Assembly: GCF_040712315.1 (NCBI RefSeq)
Contig: NC_134021.1
Location: 31,097,501 to 31,161,500, forward strand
Length of the DNA: 64,000 nucleotides
Direction: 5' to 3'
Source: Castanea sativa
Lineage: Eukaryota; Streptophyta; Magnoliopsida; Fagales; Fagaceae
The position numbers and the translations under genes were made by a program. Below, piece after piece: positions 1 through 11,517 of this stretch. The notes under the pieces are model-generated. The model saw nothing but the letters and a program-made list of their open reading frames with translations. It searched no databases and was not told the origin of the DNA. Numbering within the stretch: the first letter of the stretch is position 1; every line of letters starts with the position of its first letter.

Positions 1-662
1 AAAGAAACAACAAATGATTTTCCAGTATCACAACGTCATATCTAGTATATCAAACCATATATCAGGTCAACAAGCAGAAAAATCAAATAATTCAATTGCC
101 CACATAAGGATTCATACATCATAAAGTATGACCAGTCCAGATATTTCTGAAATATTACCCGCCTTCATTAATAGCTGAGAAGTATGTAATGTTTATCTCT
201 AAAACAATGATGTTGTCCTATCAAAGACTTGGCTAGTTAATGAAGTCTCCAAAATTCTCATATAAGGAACAAAGCTATAACTGCTAGATTATACATGGAT
301 TTTCATATTATTTCTACAAGGGAATATTAATTTGTTTACTCAAGATAAGGGTCCTCAAGTAGCATTGCATTAATCAAATTGAAGCTCAATATGGGAAATG
401 ATGACCTTTACCATCCAAAAATGAATTAGAACAGTCCATTTTACTAATTTCACATGGAAAAAGATTGACTTTACTTTTGGAAGAATTAAGTCCAATTTCT
501 CATGTATTTTTTCTCATAAATTTTAGATTGAGTTGTGAGCAGAGAGAGTGAAGAAGGCAGAGCATAGAAGAGACTACTTGCAGAAAAGGTTAAAATTGGA
601 TTTGAATTAAAGCACCTAGTTGCAACGATGATTTTTTTGGGACACTGTTATAGAGGGATGAG
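1..662. other. AT-rich non-coding DNA left of LTR element
   Basis: No exon-like open frame or recognisable protein motif is visible on either strand. If EGY1 is complete, this stretch belongs to the long intron that follows its fourth exon, because none of the later EGY1 exons is found here. Nothing else stands out. Confidence 0.5.
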
Positions 663-1020
663 TGATGCAGAACACAGTAGAAAATAGGAAATAAAAAGGA
701 AACAAGTACTAACAAAACATATCCTATGCTTCACCATCTAGAATCTGCTTGCAAACTCTAGGCATCCCCACCTAGGGGTGTTTGGCATCACCACCAAACA
801 AAGAGAACAAAGGAGGAGACATTCTCAACTCATAATAATATTCATATTCAAATTCAACTGTCTTTCATGATTGCATGAGTGTCAGTTAAAATAGGTTTAA
901 GGTGTTATATTAATATGGAAAACATCTAATCAAATCCTTAAAAACCGTCAACATTAATAATCAAATTCAAAAACAAAATTAATTGCAAATTAAAACATAA
1001 AATCTTGGTTCCCTCCATCA
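663..1020 (-). repeat. 3' LTR of the gag-only element
   Basis: A 358-bp copy. It matches 2771-3086 along its whole length but carries two extra segments (about 10 bp near 705 and about 30 bp near 940), which explains the length difference. The clear sequence difference between the two LTRs indicates an old insertion. Confidence 0.85.
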
Positions 1021-1338
1021 TACTCCTCTAGTTGGAGAAAACTTGACCTCGAGTTTTAAAGTGGAAAAGGATCAGAGCTCTAGTATGCAGTACTTGTCTC
1101 AATGTAGGAATCACCTTTGGGAGCACGGAGAATAATGAAGCTTTACATTCCATCACATCAGTAAATTCTTTAAAAATAACAAAATCAATGTGTGCAATCA
1201 ATATAATTTTATCTTGATTCATTAGAAGCACCATGGTATCCACTCTCTACTTTCACAAATTGTCTTTATACACAATAGAAGGCTTATCAAAAGTAGATTC
1301 ATCAACTTCTACAATCGCATCATGTGCACCCTCTAATG

Positions 1339-2218
1339 TTACACTTCCTTGTGGAACCTTCTCTTCATCAAGGATAATGGAATCTCCTTTTCAACAATGG
1401 GCAATGTATCTGACACTTCAATAGGTTGAATTAAGTCTGCTGCACATGGTTCAGATATTTCACCTTGTTGTTTAGGCTCCTCAGTAGGTACTTCTTGTTG
1501 CACAGGTGAAGCAACCTCTGTCGACACTAAGCGCTTGCAGTGAGCATCTAAAGTATCAAACCCAATTTCAGGTTTATTGAGCATTGCAAAGTAATCTTGA
1601 ACTAATTTCATGAGATTCTCAAGTTTGTGTTCTACTTCAATGGAAGATAGCACTGGAGTGAACTTAGGACTAGAATTTGAACCCAAGTTCACCTTGGGCT
1701 TAGGACCAGATTTGAACAAAAATTCACCTTGGGCTTGGGACTAGAATTTGAGCAAAAAGTCACATTAGGCTTAGGACTAGAAATTGTTCGAACATTCATC
1801 TAATCTTCAAATTGAGATACATGGCCAGGTGCAGTCTATACCATTGATTGAGATTGTTATCTCGTATTTGTCTCTTTTGTTGATAAGGTGGGGAACATAT
1901 TTCTCTTTATTTCTCATAGGATGGAGGAAACATATCTCTCTCTCCTCTGTTCATAGGATGGGGGAATCTATCTCTCAATGAGTATTTCCTTCATTTCTTC
2001 CCAATTAGTTATGGGAGACTTACCCTTTCTAATGCGAAGGTCTTCAACATCTTGCCAATAGTCTCTAGCTCTACTTATCAATTTCATCTTGGCAAACCTA
2101 GCCCTTGTCACATATGACAAACCTATTTGTTCAAAAACTCATCTATCTCATATAACCACTCAGTGAAAATCCATGGCTCTTGACGACCATCAAAACTAGG
2201 TGCTTCTAATATAGCCAT
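1339..2218 (-). pseudogene. Degenerate retrotransposon gag
   Basis: Reading from an ATG at 2218, the frame has the layout of the plant retrotransposon gag domain: an FDGR...W...WL start, then after a one-base shift near 2130 an ARF-K-L...A-DYW segment, and TNWEEMKE followed by a PPSYE-like stretch. It is interrupted by TAG stops and frameshifts. The distal part (1719-1339) is an open stretch of 126 codons rich in Glu and Pro. No zinc knuckle or pol domain follows. The product would have packaged the element's RNA; it is clearly non-functional now. Confidence 0.75.
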
Positions 2219-2755
2219 GATTAATGATAAGTCTCAACAAAGAATGATAAAAAGAACCAGTACTGATGACATGGTGGTTGTTATCCAACGTGCGAGTCCG
2301 GGCTGGACTGGCGGGATTAGATGTTTGCTGGATGCAGGTTATAAACAACAATAAAAGCATGTGGACTACCAAACAAAACGAGCCCAAGTAGTGTTGCTGG
2401 TTTCGTTCCTTTTTAAATTTTTTAAAAAATGACTAGAAAGCCAAATACAGGTCACGGTGTGAAATCCACAACACACAAGAAAGCTTCAATCCCAGTAAAT
2501 CAATAGCAGATGTGTGATGGTGGTGCTGGGCAAGATGAACAGCTCTAGCAGTTGGCGAAACAACAGCTTCAGCGGTGCAGATCTGACTTCTCCAGGTGGT
2601 TGTGTGGAGGGCGACAAGGTGGCAGTGGGTTGTCTAAGGATGGACAGATTTTTTTTTTTGGTTTTGGCTAGTAGATTTGGTGGTGATCAGAGTTTTAGGG
2701 TTGGGGTGGCTGTTTACACTTAGACAAATTTGGAGTGGGCTTGAAAGGATTGGAC

Positions 2756-2767
2756 GCTCTGATACCA
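2756..2767 (-). promoter_or_regulatory. Primer-binding site (tRNA-iMet type)
   Basis: TGGTATCAGAGC on the minus strand, three bases inside the 5' LTR. This is the standard binding site for the 3' end of plant initiator Met-tRNA used to prime minus-strand DNA synthesis. Confidence 0.85.
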
Positions 2768-2770
2768 AGT

Positions 2771-3086
2771 TGATGCAGAACGCAGTAGAAAATAGAAAAT
2801 AAAAAGGAAACAAAACATATCCTAGGCTTCACCACCTAGAATCTGCCGGCAAACCCTAGGCATCACTACCTAGGGGCGTTTGGCATCACCACCAAACAAA
2901 GAGAACAAAGGAGGAGACATTCTCAACTCATAATAATATTCTTATTCAAATTCAACTGTCTTTCATGATTACATGAGTGCCAGTTAAATAAGTTTTAGGG
3001 ATTATACTAATATGGAAAACAACTAATTAAATTCAAAAACGAAATTAATCGCAAATTAAAAGATAAAATCTTGGCTCCCTGCATCA
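2771..3086 (-). repeat. 5' LTR of the gag-only element
   Basis: A 316-bp LTR. On the minus strand it starts TGATGCAGGG and ends CTGCATCA, followed after three bases by the tRNA primer-binding site. Its partner is 663-1020. Confidence 0.85.
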
Positions 3087-3567
3087 ACAAGGCAGTTGGA
3101 TAAGTCCAACTCCATGCAAAAATGGCAAGAGCACTCAGTATAAGCAAAAGAGAGATCTGTAGGACTGAATATCTAAATACATTTAGACTTACCTCTTTCA
3201 AGGAGTTAAGGCCTTTTTTTATCTTACAATAAATACATTTGAATAAGGTATGGGGAAAACAACATTTAACTTCTAAACCAGTAACAGATCAACTTGAAAT
3301 AAGACTGAAATAATGTTCTGAAGCATTTGTCTCAACCATGTTACACAATGCTTTCTTCTAAATGTGTTTGTGGGGATGTGGGAATTGGTTTCTATGTTGA
3401 AAAACCTTCCAATGCTGGGTATGTCTAAGGAGATATAGGAATTCGTATTGACCAGTGGAATAACCATTCAATGCCCTGTCACTTTGCTGGGACACAGAGA
3501 CATCCATTCAAATATGATACTGGCATTACTCAAATCTGAAGAAAAAGAAGAAACTGAACAAGCTTGG

Positions 3568-3692
3568 TTTTCTTTTTATTATTATTACTTTTTATGAGAT
3601 AGTGGGGGAGGGAGGGGAGGTGGGATTTGAACTACAAGCATATGGCACCACAAAGGATGCCATTACCACTGGACTATCAGTTGAACCCCAGC
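3568..3692 (-). mobile_element. tRNA-derived SINE in EGY1 intron
   Basis: On the minus strand this has a tRNA-like head. An A-box-like segment (GATAGTCCAGTGGTAATGG, near 3678-3660) is followed about 25 bp later by a B-box-like GTAGTTCAAATCCC (3635-3622). A C-rich linker and an A-rich tail with TAA repeats (to about 3568) come after. This is the layout of plant tRNA-related SINEs transcribed by RNA polymerase III. It lies in the intron after EGY1 exon 4. Boundaries are approximate. Confidence 0.6.
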
Positions 3693-3852
3693 TTACATTT
3701 CATTTGGGTAACACAGCTTAGCACCCAACCATAAAAATTATATTGCACCAGTCTTATAAGAGGAAATTTTATAACCCCCACAAAGAAGTTTCTGCCACTT
3801 AATGATTTCAGGAAAGGAATTATAACATACAGAAATGATTAAATATACTCAC

Positions 3853-6800
3853 CTGAGTAATTGCACCAAAGCTGCCAAGGGTAATGTTGGGAATAAAATA
3901 AGGTATGCTAAGCTTTACTTTCTTTGGGAAAGCAGCTAGAAAGTGCCCAACTTCCTGCATGTAATTAGCCCTATCACTAGAAATATATCAAAAGATAACA
4001 TTTATTTAGAAGACCGTTTAATAACATTTAGTAATATCAATATCAGTTGAGGAAAAATATAAATCAAGAAATAGGTCAAAAGAAGTTAAGGAACCAATAA
4101 ACACAAGGTTAAGAGGCAGCAAAGATGTATTATAGGGTGAGGTTTGGGTCCAGTGTCCAGTTGCACAGGACCGTTGAGATTTTAACACATGTCCACTTTT
4201 TGACACATATCACCATCTTAACAAGTTCAGTGCACTACATGCACTGGACCTAAGCCTCACCCTTATGTCATCTCTTTAGCAATTAATCAACTCAAGTAAA
4301 GTGGCTTTTAGATGGGTCTTTCACATTGAGCGGGTGAATAATTTCCTAGTGTCTATTGTTTGCGAAGGTTGTGGTTTTGGCTTGGGATCTAGGGAATTTT
4401 AGTACTCCAAGACAATGTACACAACTCATACTTGGATAGCTTTAACCAAATCTAAAATCATATTGTTCCAATAGGAGGAAGAGATTGTCTTTGCAAGACA
4501 GGAAATTTTAGTACTTCAAGACAACGTACATAAGCTGTACTTGGCTAGCTTTAACAAAATCTAAAATCATATTATTCCAATAGGAGGAATGGATTGACTT
4601 TGCAAGATACCTTAATGAGATTAGGATTATCAACCTGCATCATTAGGTTGAGCCAAACAACAAATATTATCAAGTGGTATTTTTGTTTTTTTCAAAATTG
4701 GAAAGTTTTTAACCTAAGAATTGGACCTACCCTGGGCAAAAATGATCAAATGGTTGTATCTTCAAATGCGAAGAGCAGATAAGTAATAGATTTTAGTGTG
4801 CATTTAATATAAATTAACTCACAAAATGGCAGTGGCAATATACAGGATAGTTTGTGGTAGATAATTTTTAAGCTCCAGAATTCTATACTCAAAAAATAGA
4901 AATAGAAACAAAAAAGTAGATTATGATCTGCATGTAAATGTAGCACAATGTATTATAACACTAATAGAAACTTTTCCCATTGAAATGCATTTATAAAACC
5001 TGGGCAGCAAGAGATGATTGTTTACATGAAATAGTAGAACTCCCAAGACACCATATGCCAGGGGCAAAGCAGACTCCACAAAAGGAAATAGCAGTTCCAT
5101 ATCTGGTGGTTCAATGGCATTTGGATCTGTAAAGTATTTCACTACATCTGGTGGAAGTCGATTGATCTGCTTCATTTAAAAACAAAAAACAAAAAACATG
5201 TAATAATGAATGGTAAATTCCCAAAATGACAAACAAATCGATAGTCGATGAACCATCATGATGTCCTAAAACATATAAGAAAGGATTGTGTACTAACATA
5301 TAAATAGTATGATGTGAACTTGTGTTTTCATTTATACCTGAGATGCAATTCCTAACTCCACAGAGGAGCCAATGGTTAGAAGGAATAACAAGAGAGCAAT
5401 CACATACTGCCAAAGTGTCGTTGGCCCTGGTTCTGAAACCTCCTTTCGCAGCAAACCAAAGCTAACACGTGGACCACCACGTGGGTCTGGTCCTTCTGAA
5501 TTGGGTTCCTCAACCATAAAAAGGTTGTACTTATTTCCAGTGACCTCAACCAACTGACTCTGAAGTTTGGCAAACACCTCTTCTCTCTTTCCCCTTAAAT
5601 TCCCAAGGAAAAGAGTGCCCTCACCAAGGTCTCCAAATGGCTCTTCTTTAGTAACCCAGAAGGTAGAATAGCCAAAAAGCTTATCCTTAATCAACTTTAC
5701 ATCAGCAGGATCGACCTTCTCGGGCCCAAGGAGTTCCATCAGTTTAAAGGAGTCAACCTGGAAACTGTTGTATGCCGGTCCAACTGGTGATATAGTTGGA
5801 GGCTGAAACATGGACATACTTGAATCAGCACAGTCCTTATATATTAGACATACATGCATAGGTGTGATTTTGTGCCTCTTAAATTTTTATTTATCACTAC
5901 CCATCACATTATATTATATATATAAGTACACATTCACACAGAACAAGTGAGCACCCACACCATATGAATCACTGGTCAATACAATACCTAGCAAGACATT
6001 GATACCAACAAGCTTTGAGTTCGAGTAGTGAGGGGCTCAACTGAAACTAATGGCCTCTGAAAGGCCTCAAAATAAGTAGCTTCCGAAAAAGCATTGAAGT
6101 TGACAGTGTTAATGATCAACATTGATACCAACATTAGAATTGAGGTATTGAAAGACAATCAATCCCAAGTGAAAGCCATGCCACTACTCAGCTCACTAAT
6201 CTTTTTTTTTTATGGTAAAACTATAATGTATAATCTATAATAATATATATAAAATCTAAGACGTTTGACATTTAGTTAATCTCTAAGACCATGCAATTTT
6301 ACACATCAATAAATTAATATATTTTTTTAAGAATTTCTTTAAATAGTAGAATAGACTTTTTTTTTAATAAATACAAAATAGAAATTTTCCTCTAGTCTAA
6401 TCTAAGTGAATATATGTGTGAAACTACCTTCGAGAGACTTGAACCCAACTTTTACCCCTCACACCCCATAACCACTTATATTTATGAAATCACCACCGTT
6501 AAAGAAAACGATTTATAAAATTCCACCACACTCATTGACTGTTTTAATGTATTACTAATAATGTTCCAACAAATTCAAATACTACTTTCAGGCTTTAAAG
6601 TAAGTTCAATTTTAATAATTAAATTTAGGACGTACTCATTGTGCTTCAATTCAATTCATATAATGTGCTTCCCCAATGTGACTCACTATTTTTTTTTTTT
6701 TTTTATAATTTGTTCTATCTAAAAGTAAAAATGTATTACTAATAATGTTCCAACTACTTCAAATACTACTAGTCCAACTAAAATTTAAAGAAAGAAATTC

Positions 6801-7193
6801 AAAACAAGTTCAATTTTTTTTTAAAAAAATTTTGATAAAAAAAATTCTAATAAGATTAATAAAAAAAAATACCCGTGAAGAAGGTGGCGTCGTTTTGTCG
6901 CCGGCCGTTGGTTCATCAGGCGGTGTCGTGGTGGTTGCCGAGGAAGTCGAAGGTTCAGCACTACTCTCTTCTTCATCGCCATTATTACTGTCATTGTGAA
7001 CGCTGCTAAAACACTTAAACCTATAAAAATTGAAATAATCCACTCTCGTAGTCCTCTTCCTCTTCGACTTGAAGCTAAATGAACACGATGTTTGTCGTCT
7101 GACTCTGCACAACAAACATGAAGAATTTCTCCTCGTCCTATTCCATACGGGGACCGAAAAACTAAAACTACAGCTCGTAGTCAGAGTTCCCAT
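3853..7193 (-). CDS. EGY1: EGY1 chloroplast S2P-type zinc metalloprotease, 5' four exons
   Basis: Exons on the minus strand are 7193-6873, 5802-5338, 5166-5026 and 3954-3853, all with GT-AG introns and all phase 0 (343 codons). The protein starts MGTLT, as in Arabidopsis EGY1, with a Ser/Thr/Arg-rich region typical of a chloroplast transit peptide, then a low-complexity acidic/Thr stretch. Exon 2 carries the family's conserved lumen-side block ending in the first membrane segment (LWQYVIALLLFLLTIGSSV). The catalytic HEXXH is split by intron 3: H309 ends exon 3 and E310-V-G-H313 opens exon 4, so read-through of exon 3 falsely suggests a lost glutamate. EGY1 is a membrane-embedded thylakoid protease needed for chloroplast development, grana and chlorophyll accumulation. 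The exons after GSFGAITQ, including the NxxPxxxLDGG zinc ligand, are not in the window. The introns hold a MITE, a tandem duplication, a SINE and an LTR element. Confidence 0.93.
4134..4263. mobile_element. 130-bp MITE in EGY1 intron 3
   Basis: A short hairpin. It opens AGGGTGAGGTTTGGGTCCAG and closes with the inverse, CTGGACCTAAGCCTCACCCT, so the terminal inverted repeats are about 20 bp with few mismatches. TAT flanks both ends, which fits the TA or TWA target sites of Stowaway or Tourist elements. It has no coding capacity. Confidence 0.75.
4392..4608. repeat. Tandem duplication of about 109 bp in EGY1 intron 3
   Basis: Two adjacent copies, each opening with ggAATTTTAGTACT and including TCTAAAATCATATT and CCAATAGGAGGAA, run 4392-4500 and 4501-4608. 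They differ at roughly one base in ten. No coding content. Confidence 0.75.
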
Positions 7194-7441
7194 TTATTAA
7201 AACAATCAAACAAAAAATTTGAAGGGGAGACTGTTTTTTCACTTTTAGTTTCAGTTATGCATTTGGATTTGGGAATTCAAATGGATGAAGAAAACGAACT
7301 AGAGGCCTTGTTGTTATTTCAATATCTACTTTCTAAATAAAATAATAGATAATATCTTCTTCTTTTTCCTTTTTTTTTTTTTAATACTTTAATCATTTTG
7401 TATTTTTCTTTTTTGAAAAAATTCCTCCTCCACCGTTATCG

Positions 7442-7478
<37 letters not shown>

Positions 7479-7504
7479 TTTTAAAGCATAATCAAATAGA
7501 AAAA
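7194..7504. other. EGY1 upstream region
   Basis: AT-rich DNA immediately 5' of the EGY1 start. It should hold the 5' UTR and promoter, but no convincing TATA box or other element can be singled out. A run of about 33 A residues lies at 7443-7475. Confidence 0.4.
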
Positions 7505-8390
7505 AACTTATATACCCTAACTTAGGGGAAAAAAATTGCAAACTAACACTTTCCCAAACAATTTTGTTAGTTAACAATATTTTAAAATTATTTAGGAAAC
7601 TAACCTCACGAATCTAAGAAACTCAAATTTTCTCTTAGAATTTGAGTATGATAGAGTTAAGTTTCCTAAAGTAGATCCACAACAAAAACACAGCAACCTA
7701 GAAACTCCTAGTAACAAAAACGTAATACCAGCAACTCCAAGCACTAGGTTTGACGATCTTGGCACCAAAGCGGCTTGGATTTGAGGATCTTGGCAACAAA
7801 GCAGCTTGGGTCTGTTGATCTCAGCACCAAAAGTTTGTTTTCTGGTTTGGTTTGTCCTTGGATTTATTTTCTATGTTCTCTAGGTTGGTCTGTCTATAAT
7901 ACTAGAGAGACACTTGGTTTGATTCAACAATATCAGAGAGACACTAGTGCCAAGATCAACAAACCCAATCTAAGAGGTTGGTGTTGAGATCGAAACTACC
8001 ATGGGTCTTCGTGGGGTTCAGTTAGATTTTTTTTCTTCTTTAGGATACAACCTCCTTCATGGATTTGGGTCTTCATGGAGTTGTGTTTTGGTTTGGTTTG
8101 TGAGGAACTGCAAAACTGGAACTTGTGGATTTGGGTCTTCGCGGGGTTGTGAAGGTTTGGTTTTTGATGAACTGTAGAAACTTGAACTCGTGGATTGGAT
8201 TTAGGTCTTGGTGGTCTGGAACTTGAGTTTTAGAAACTTGAGTTCCATGTTGATTTTTCTTTGAGTTTGTGAGTCTCGAGATGCTAGTTTCTTAAATAGT
8301 TTAAAAATGTTGCAAACTAACTAAATAGTTTAAAAATATGTGTTATTTTGAAGAAAAAAAAAATCCTAACTTAGGTAAAGTTCCTCAAGT
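7505..8390. mobile_element. Non-autonomous element with long inverted ends
   Basis: The two ends are imperfect inverted copies. The left end runs from CCTAACTTAGG near 7515 through TTGTTAGTTAAC and TTATTTAGGAAACTAACC. The right end has the reverse complement of the same order, CTAGTTTCTTAAATAG through CCTAACTTAGG at about 8380. The interior has low-grade repeats of a GATCTTGGCACCAAAGC-type unit and of GGATTTGGGTCTTCGTGG and no recognisable protein. The inverted ends resemble the DNA at 51826-51960 beside the MULE, so both probably belong to one Mutator-like family. No target duplication could be fixed. Confidence 0.5.
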
Positions 8391-8597
8391 TCTCCAATTA
8401 AATAATTCTATATTAACATTTAGTCCACACTAGTCTCATCATATGCGCTCTGCACGTGCAATGAGACTTTATTTTTTATTTTGAGTTTATTGTAATTTTT
8501 TAATTTAAATTTATCAATTGTTAGTGGGGTTACACATAAAGAAATTTTTAAGAAACTAAAATTTAGGATTTTTTTTTTTTTGAAAACGAACCAAATA

Positions 8598-8957
8598 TCA
8601 TTCATTCATAATGTTGCGACTATCAAAATACAAAGCTTCAAGAGTAGGTGGTGGAGATTCTTCCAACCACACTAGTTCACCATCTATTTGTCTAGCAAAC
8701 TTAGCCAATGAATGGGCCACAGAATTGGCTCTCTGCCTAACACAACTAACAGAGAAAACTCTAAAGCCCCTCCCCATACAACAAATATCTTCATAAATGT
8801 GTCTCAACCTAGAACTGTTGGCTCTTGGAGACAAAATGGCGTTCATTACATTAACATTATCCCCTTCTAGTATTAGCTTTCTAAAACCAACTTCCATCAC
8901 AAACTCCATTGCTCTTCTACAAGCCAACACCTCTAAGGCATTGACAATGGTTGGCAA
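8598..8957 (-). pseudogene. RNase H-like (RVT_3) fragment with poly(A) tail
   Basis: A 119-codon open frame matches the RNase H-like domain found at the end of plant LINE polyproteins. It has an EVLACRRAMEFVMEVGF helix, ILEGDNVNVMNAI with the catalytic-site Asp, and RQRANSVAHSLAKFA near the end. It is cut at the 5' side, next to a (GA)n run. About 17 bp after the stop a run of 12 A (8581-8570) follows on the same strand, as expected for a 5'-truncated retrocopy. A start within the domain and the missing first catalytic Asp argue against a functional gene. Confidence 0.7.
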
Positions 8958-8977
8958 GGAGGAAGAGTGGTTTTCTA

Positions 8978-9006
8978 CTCTGCTCTCTCTCTCTCTCTCT
9001 CTCTCA
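8978..9006. repeat. (CT)n microsatellite
   Basis: An uninterrupted CT run of about 12 units directly beside the truncated RNase H-like fragment. Confidence 0.9.
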
Positions 9007-9734
9007 TAATCTGACCACGTTAAAATGCTGGGTTGAGGTGGTTAATTTTTTTTCTCTCTCTTGTAATTTGACCACGTTAAAATGGTTTGACACCATTTTG
9101 TGCTTATGAGGATAGATCAGTCATGTGTTATAATTTAATTGGAAAACTTAAAAAACTACACCTAAGGTATTGTATTTAACTTTTTGTCCTAATCAAATAA
9201 CATATTTAATAAATTATCTATTCTTTATTTTTATATTTTAGCAAAGAACGATAATGATCTATTCCTTATTAATCCTTTGTATGTGTGTGTGTGTGTATAT
9301 ATATATATATTTCACCATTAAAGATCTCATATACAATTATGTAAGAGATTTTTTAGAAATTTGGGGAATCCTCCCACCCTAAATAGATACACCACTAGTG
9401 GTGACTCATAATCTACTTATATTTTTTTAGACTAATTACAACTTACCCATCTATGGTTTGGTTGAGATTTAAGTTACTTATTTGTGGTTTAAAATTTAAC
9501 ACTTTACCCACCTGAGCTTGCCATTAGAAAAACACATTTTAATTTGGAAACATAACATAAAATAGATCAAAAAGTTAGGATTTGAAACTCTATGAACATT
9601 AAACATGAAATTTTTTTAAAAAAATACAAATTTAGACACATACAAATTTTAAACAAACAAGAAGTTGAAGCCACCTTGAAAGTTTTTCTAACTTTATTTT
9701 TCTATTTGTAAGAAAATATCATATTTGAACTTTA
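9007..9734. other. Intergenic AT-rich DNA
   Basis: No gene seen. It holds a compound (GT)n(AT)n microsatellite at 9279-9311. Confidence 0.5.
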
Positions 9735-10791
9735 TGTTAGGCTCTTATTCTGATTAACCAAGAAAGTATTGACCCTTTGTGATAAATTAACTAATTAATT
9801 AGACAAGTTAATTAATTAATTCAATTAACATGCAATACACGTGGTAGCACAAACAAATCACTTACTAAGTTAAATACAGCGGAAAATAAAGTTGACACGG
9901 TGATTTGTTTACGAATGGGGAAAACCTCCAAGGCAAAAACCCCACCGAGTGATTTTAAGGTCACCACTCTCGAGAATCTCCTATTATCACAACAAGCGGT
10001 TACAAATAAAAGAATCTCAGTACCTTCTACCGACCTACAGTTGAATCCTTACCCTAATACACAATTTGGCTTGTTCTGTAGTGACAATCTCTCATTTTCA
10101 ATGCACGGCTCTCAGTACGTGATTAACCAATCGATGTGCGGATCTTAGTACGCGGCTTACTCCTTTGCATGAATCCAAGTACGTGGCTAACACACCAGCT
10201 TGAGAAGGATGCTGGCTGCAAAGTTCTTCAGTTCATCAACACGATGAAGATAACGAAACTCCTTAGTTACAAAACCCTATGGCGTACAAACGCAGCAACT
10301 TCTTCAATAGAAAGATGAATTAGGGCAAATTTTGTCTCCGGTCACAATTTGCTTGAACAAAACATTTGCATCAAGTTTCATCAACTAAGACAGCCCTTAA
10401 AATAACCTTTATATATGTTTAAGGTTGTGAGAAAAGAAAGCCTAAACAAGTATACACTGATATGTGTGAAATCAGATTTGAAAAACTGATTTTTGTAATT
10501 ATCGATAGATAGGTATCTGTCGAGCAGCTGTCGAGTATCGGGCTAAAACTGCCTTTTAAATCTCGATAGATGCCATCTGTCGAGTTAGCTCTCGAGTTTT
10601 AAAATATAGTACTTTTTCACTTATTTCTTGGACAGATTTGCATGGCTTCAATACTTGAACTTGAACTTTTGTTCCTTGAAGTATTAAACACATCCTAGAT
10701 CTACCAAATTACAAGTAAAGTGCGTTTTGTCAAATGATTAGCTAATTCTAAATGACATATGTTCTTAACATGATTCACATATGTCCTAACA
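9735..10791 (-). mobile_element. Solo LTR, probably Ty1/copia type
   Basis: On the minus strand it starts TGTTAGGACATATG and ends CCTAACA, so the termini are the inverted TGTTAGG...CCTAACA typical of LTRs. The interior has a TATATAAAGG box (minus strand, near 10410) and the TCGAGCAGCTGTCGAG-type motif that recurs in copia LTRs of trees. No internal domain adjoins it on either side, so it is a solo LTR of about 1057 bp. The flanking bases do not form a perfect target duplication. Short open frames inside it are not genes. Confidence 0.55.
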
Positions 10792-11472
10792 TATTCCAAT
10801 CCACTAAAGAAGGATTATGGAACTTCTACTGATAAAGTATGTCATGTATGTGGTTGCAAGCCAAGATGGGTCCCAACACACCTTAGAGAGGTATCTCTCT
10901 CTCACTCTCTATATATAACATTGTTATCTAGTCCCTTTAAATTCTTGAAGAAATGCCTTAACCAAACTTTCCATCACCAAAACTCTTCAAAAAAAAGGCT
11001 TGAAAGTTGGAAGTTTAGGTAAACCATCTTGTTTGATATTGATTCATTCATTTGAGTTTCAAAACTTCGTATATCTATGATTAGGATTAAGGGTCTACTA
11101 TTTCAAATTTTGGAAATGGACACTTGACATTCTTGAATAAAAATTCTACATTATTGCTCCCTTTTATTATGTTTATTGATGCAATTATTATTTTAACCCA
11201 CTTTAATATATGATAAAAGCAATTAGAAACCCAAGCAATTTTGCAATACTGGTGTATGCATGTTCTGTGGCAACATATTCACCAAAGTTCATAAAAGTAT
11301 CATTTTCCCAAAATTTGATTGATAGAAATCATCCTTTGGATGGAAGTGCCATTAACAAAGCTAAAATCACCCACTAATAAAATAAAATAAAATAAAATCC
11401 ATGGCCACAAATATGGCCCTAACCAAAAATTACATCATTACAAAATTCCTCAAAATTAAGAAACATAAAGAA

Positions 11473-11517
<45 letters not shown>

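Larger units (their letters stand above)
663..3086 (-). mobile_element. Small gag-only LTR retrotransposon in EGY1 intron
   Basis: Two direct repeats (663-1020 and 2771-3086) flank a 1.75-kb interior. Read on the minus strand the repeats begin TGATG and end CATCA, as LTRs do. Three bases inside the right repeat lies TGGTATCAGAGC, the usual primer-binding site complementary to initiator methionine tRNA, which fixes the orientation as minus. A purine-rich stretch (AGAGGAGTA) precedes the left repeat on the same strand. The interior holds only a broken gag and no protease, reverse transcriptase or integrase, so the element is non-autonomous. The flanking 5-mers (atgag and acaag) match only partly, so no clean target duplication remains. 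It sits in the intron after EGY1 exon 4 in the same orientation as the gene. Confidence 0.85.

Noticed and set aside
3007..3201. Hydrophobic 64-residue reverse ORF suggesting a membrane exon
   Set aside because: It overlaps the LTR boundary at 3086 and matches nothing in EGY1; likely chance.
4921..5175. Apparent loss of the EGY1 active-site glutamate (HVNNH)
   Set aside because: The GT of V is a splice donor; exon 4 supplies EVGH, so the spliced motif is HEVGH.
9900..10318. Two plus-strand ORFs of 82 and 60 codons
   Set aside because: Both lie inside the proposed solo LTR and have no protein similarity I recognise.
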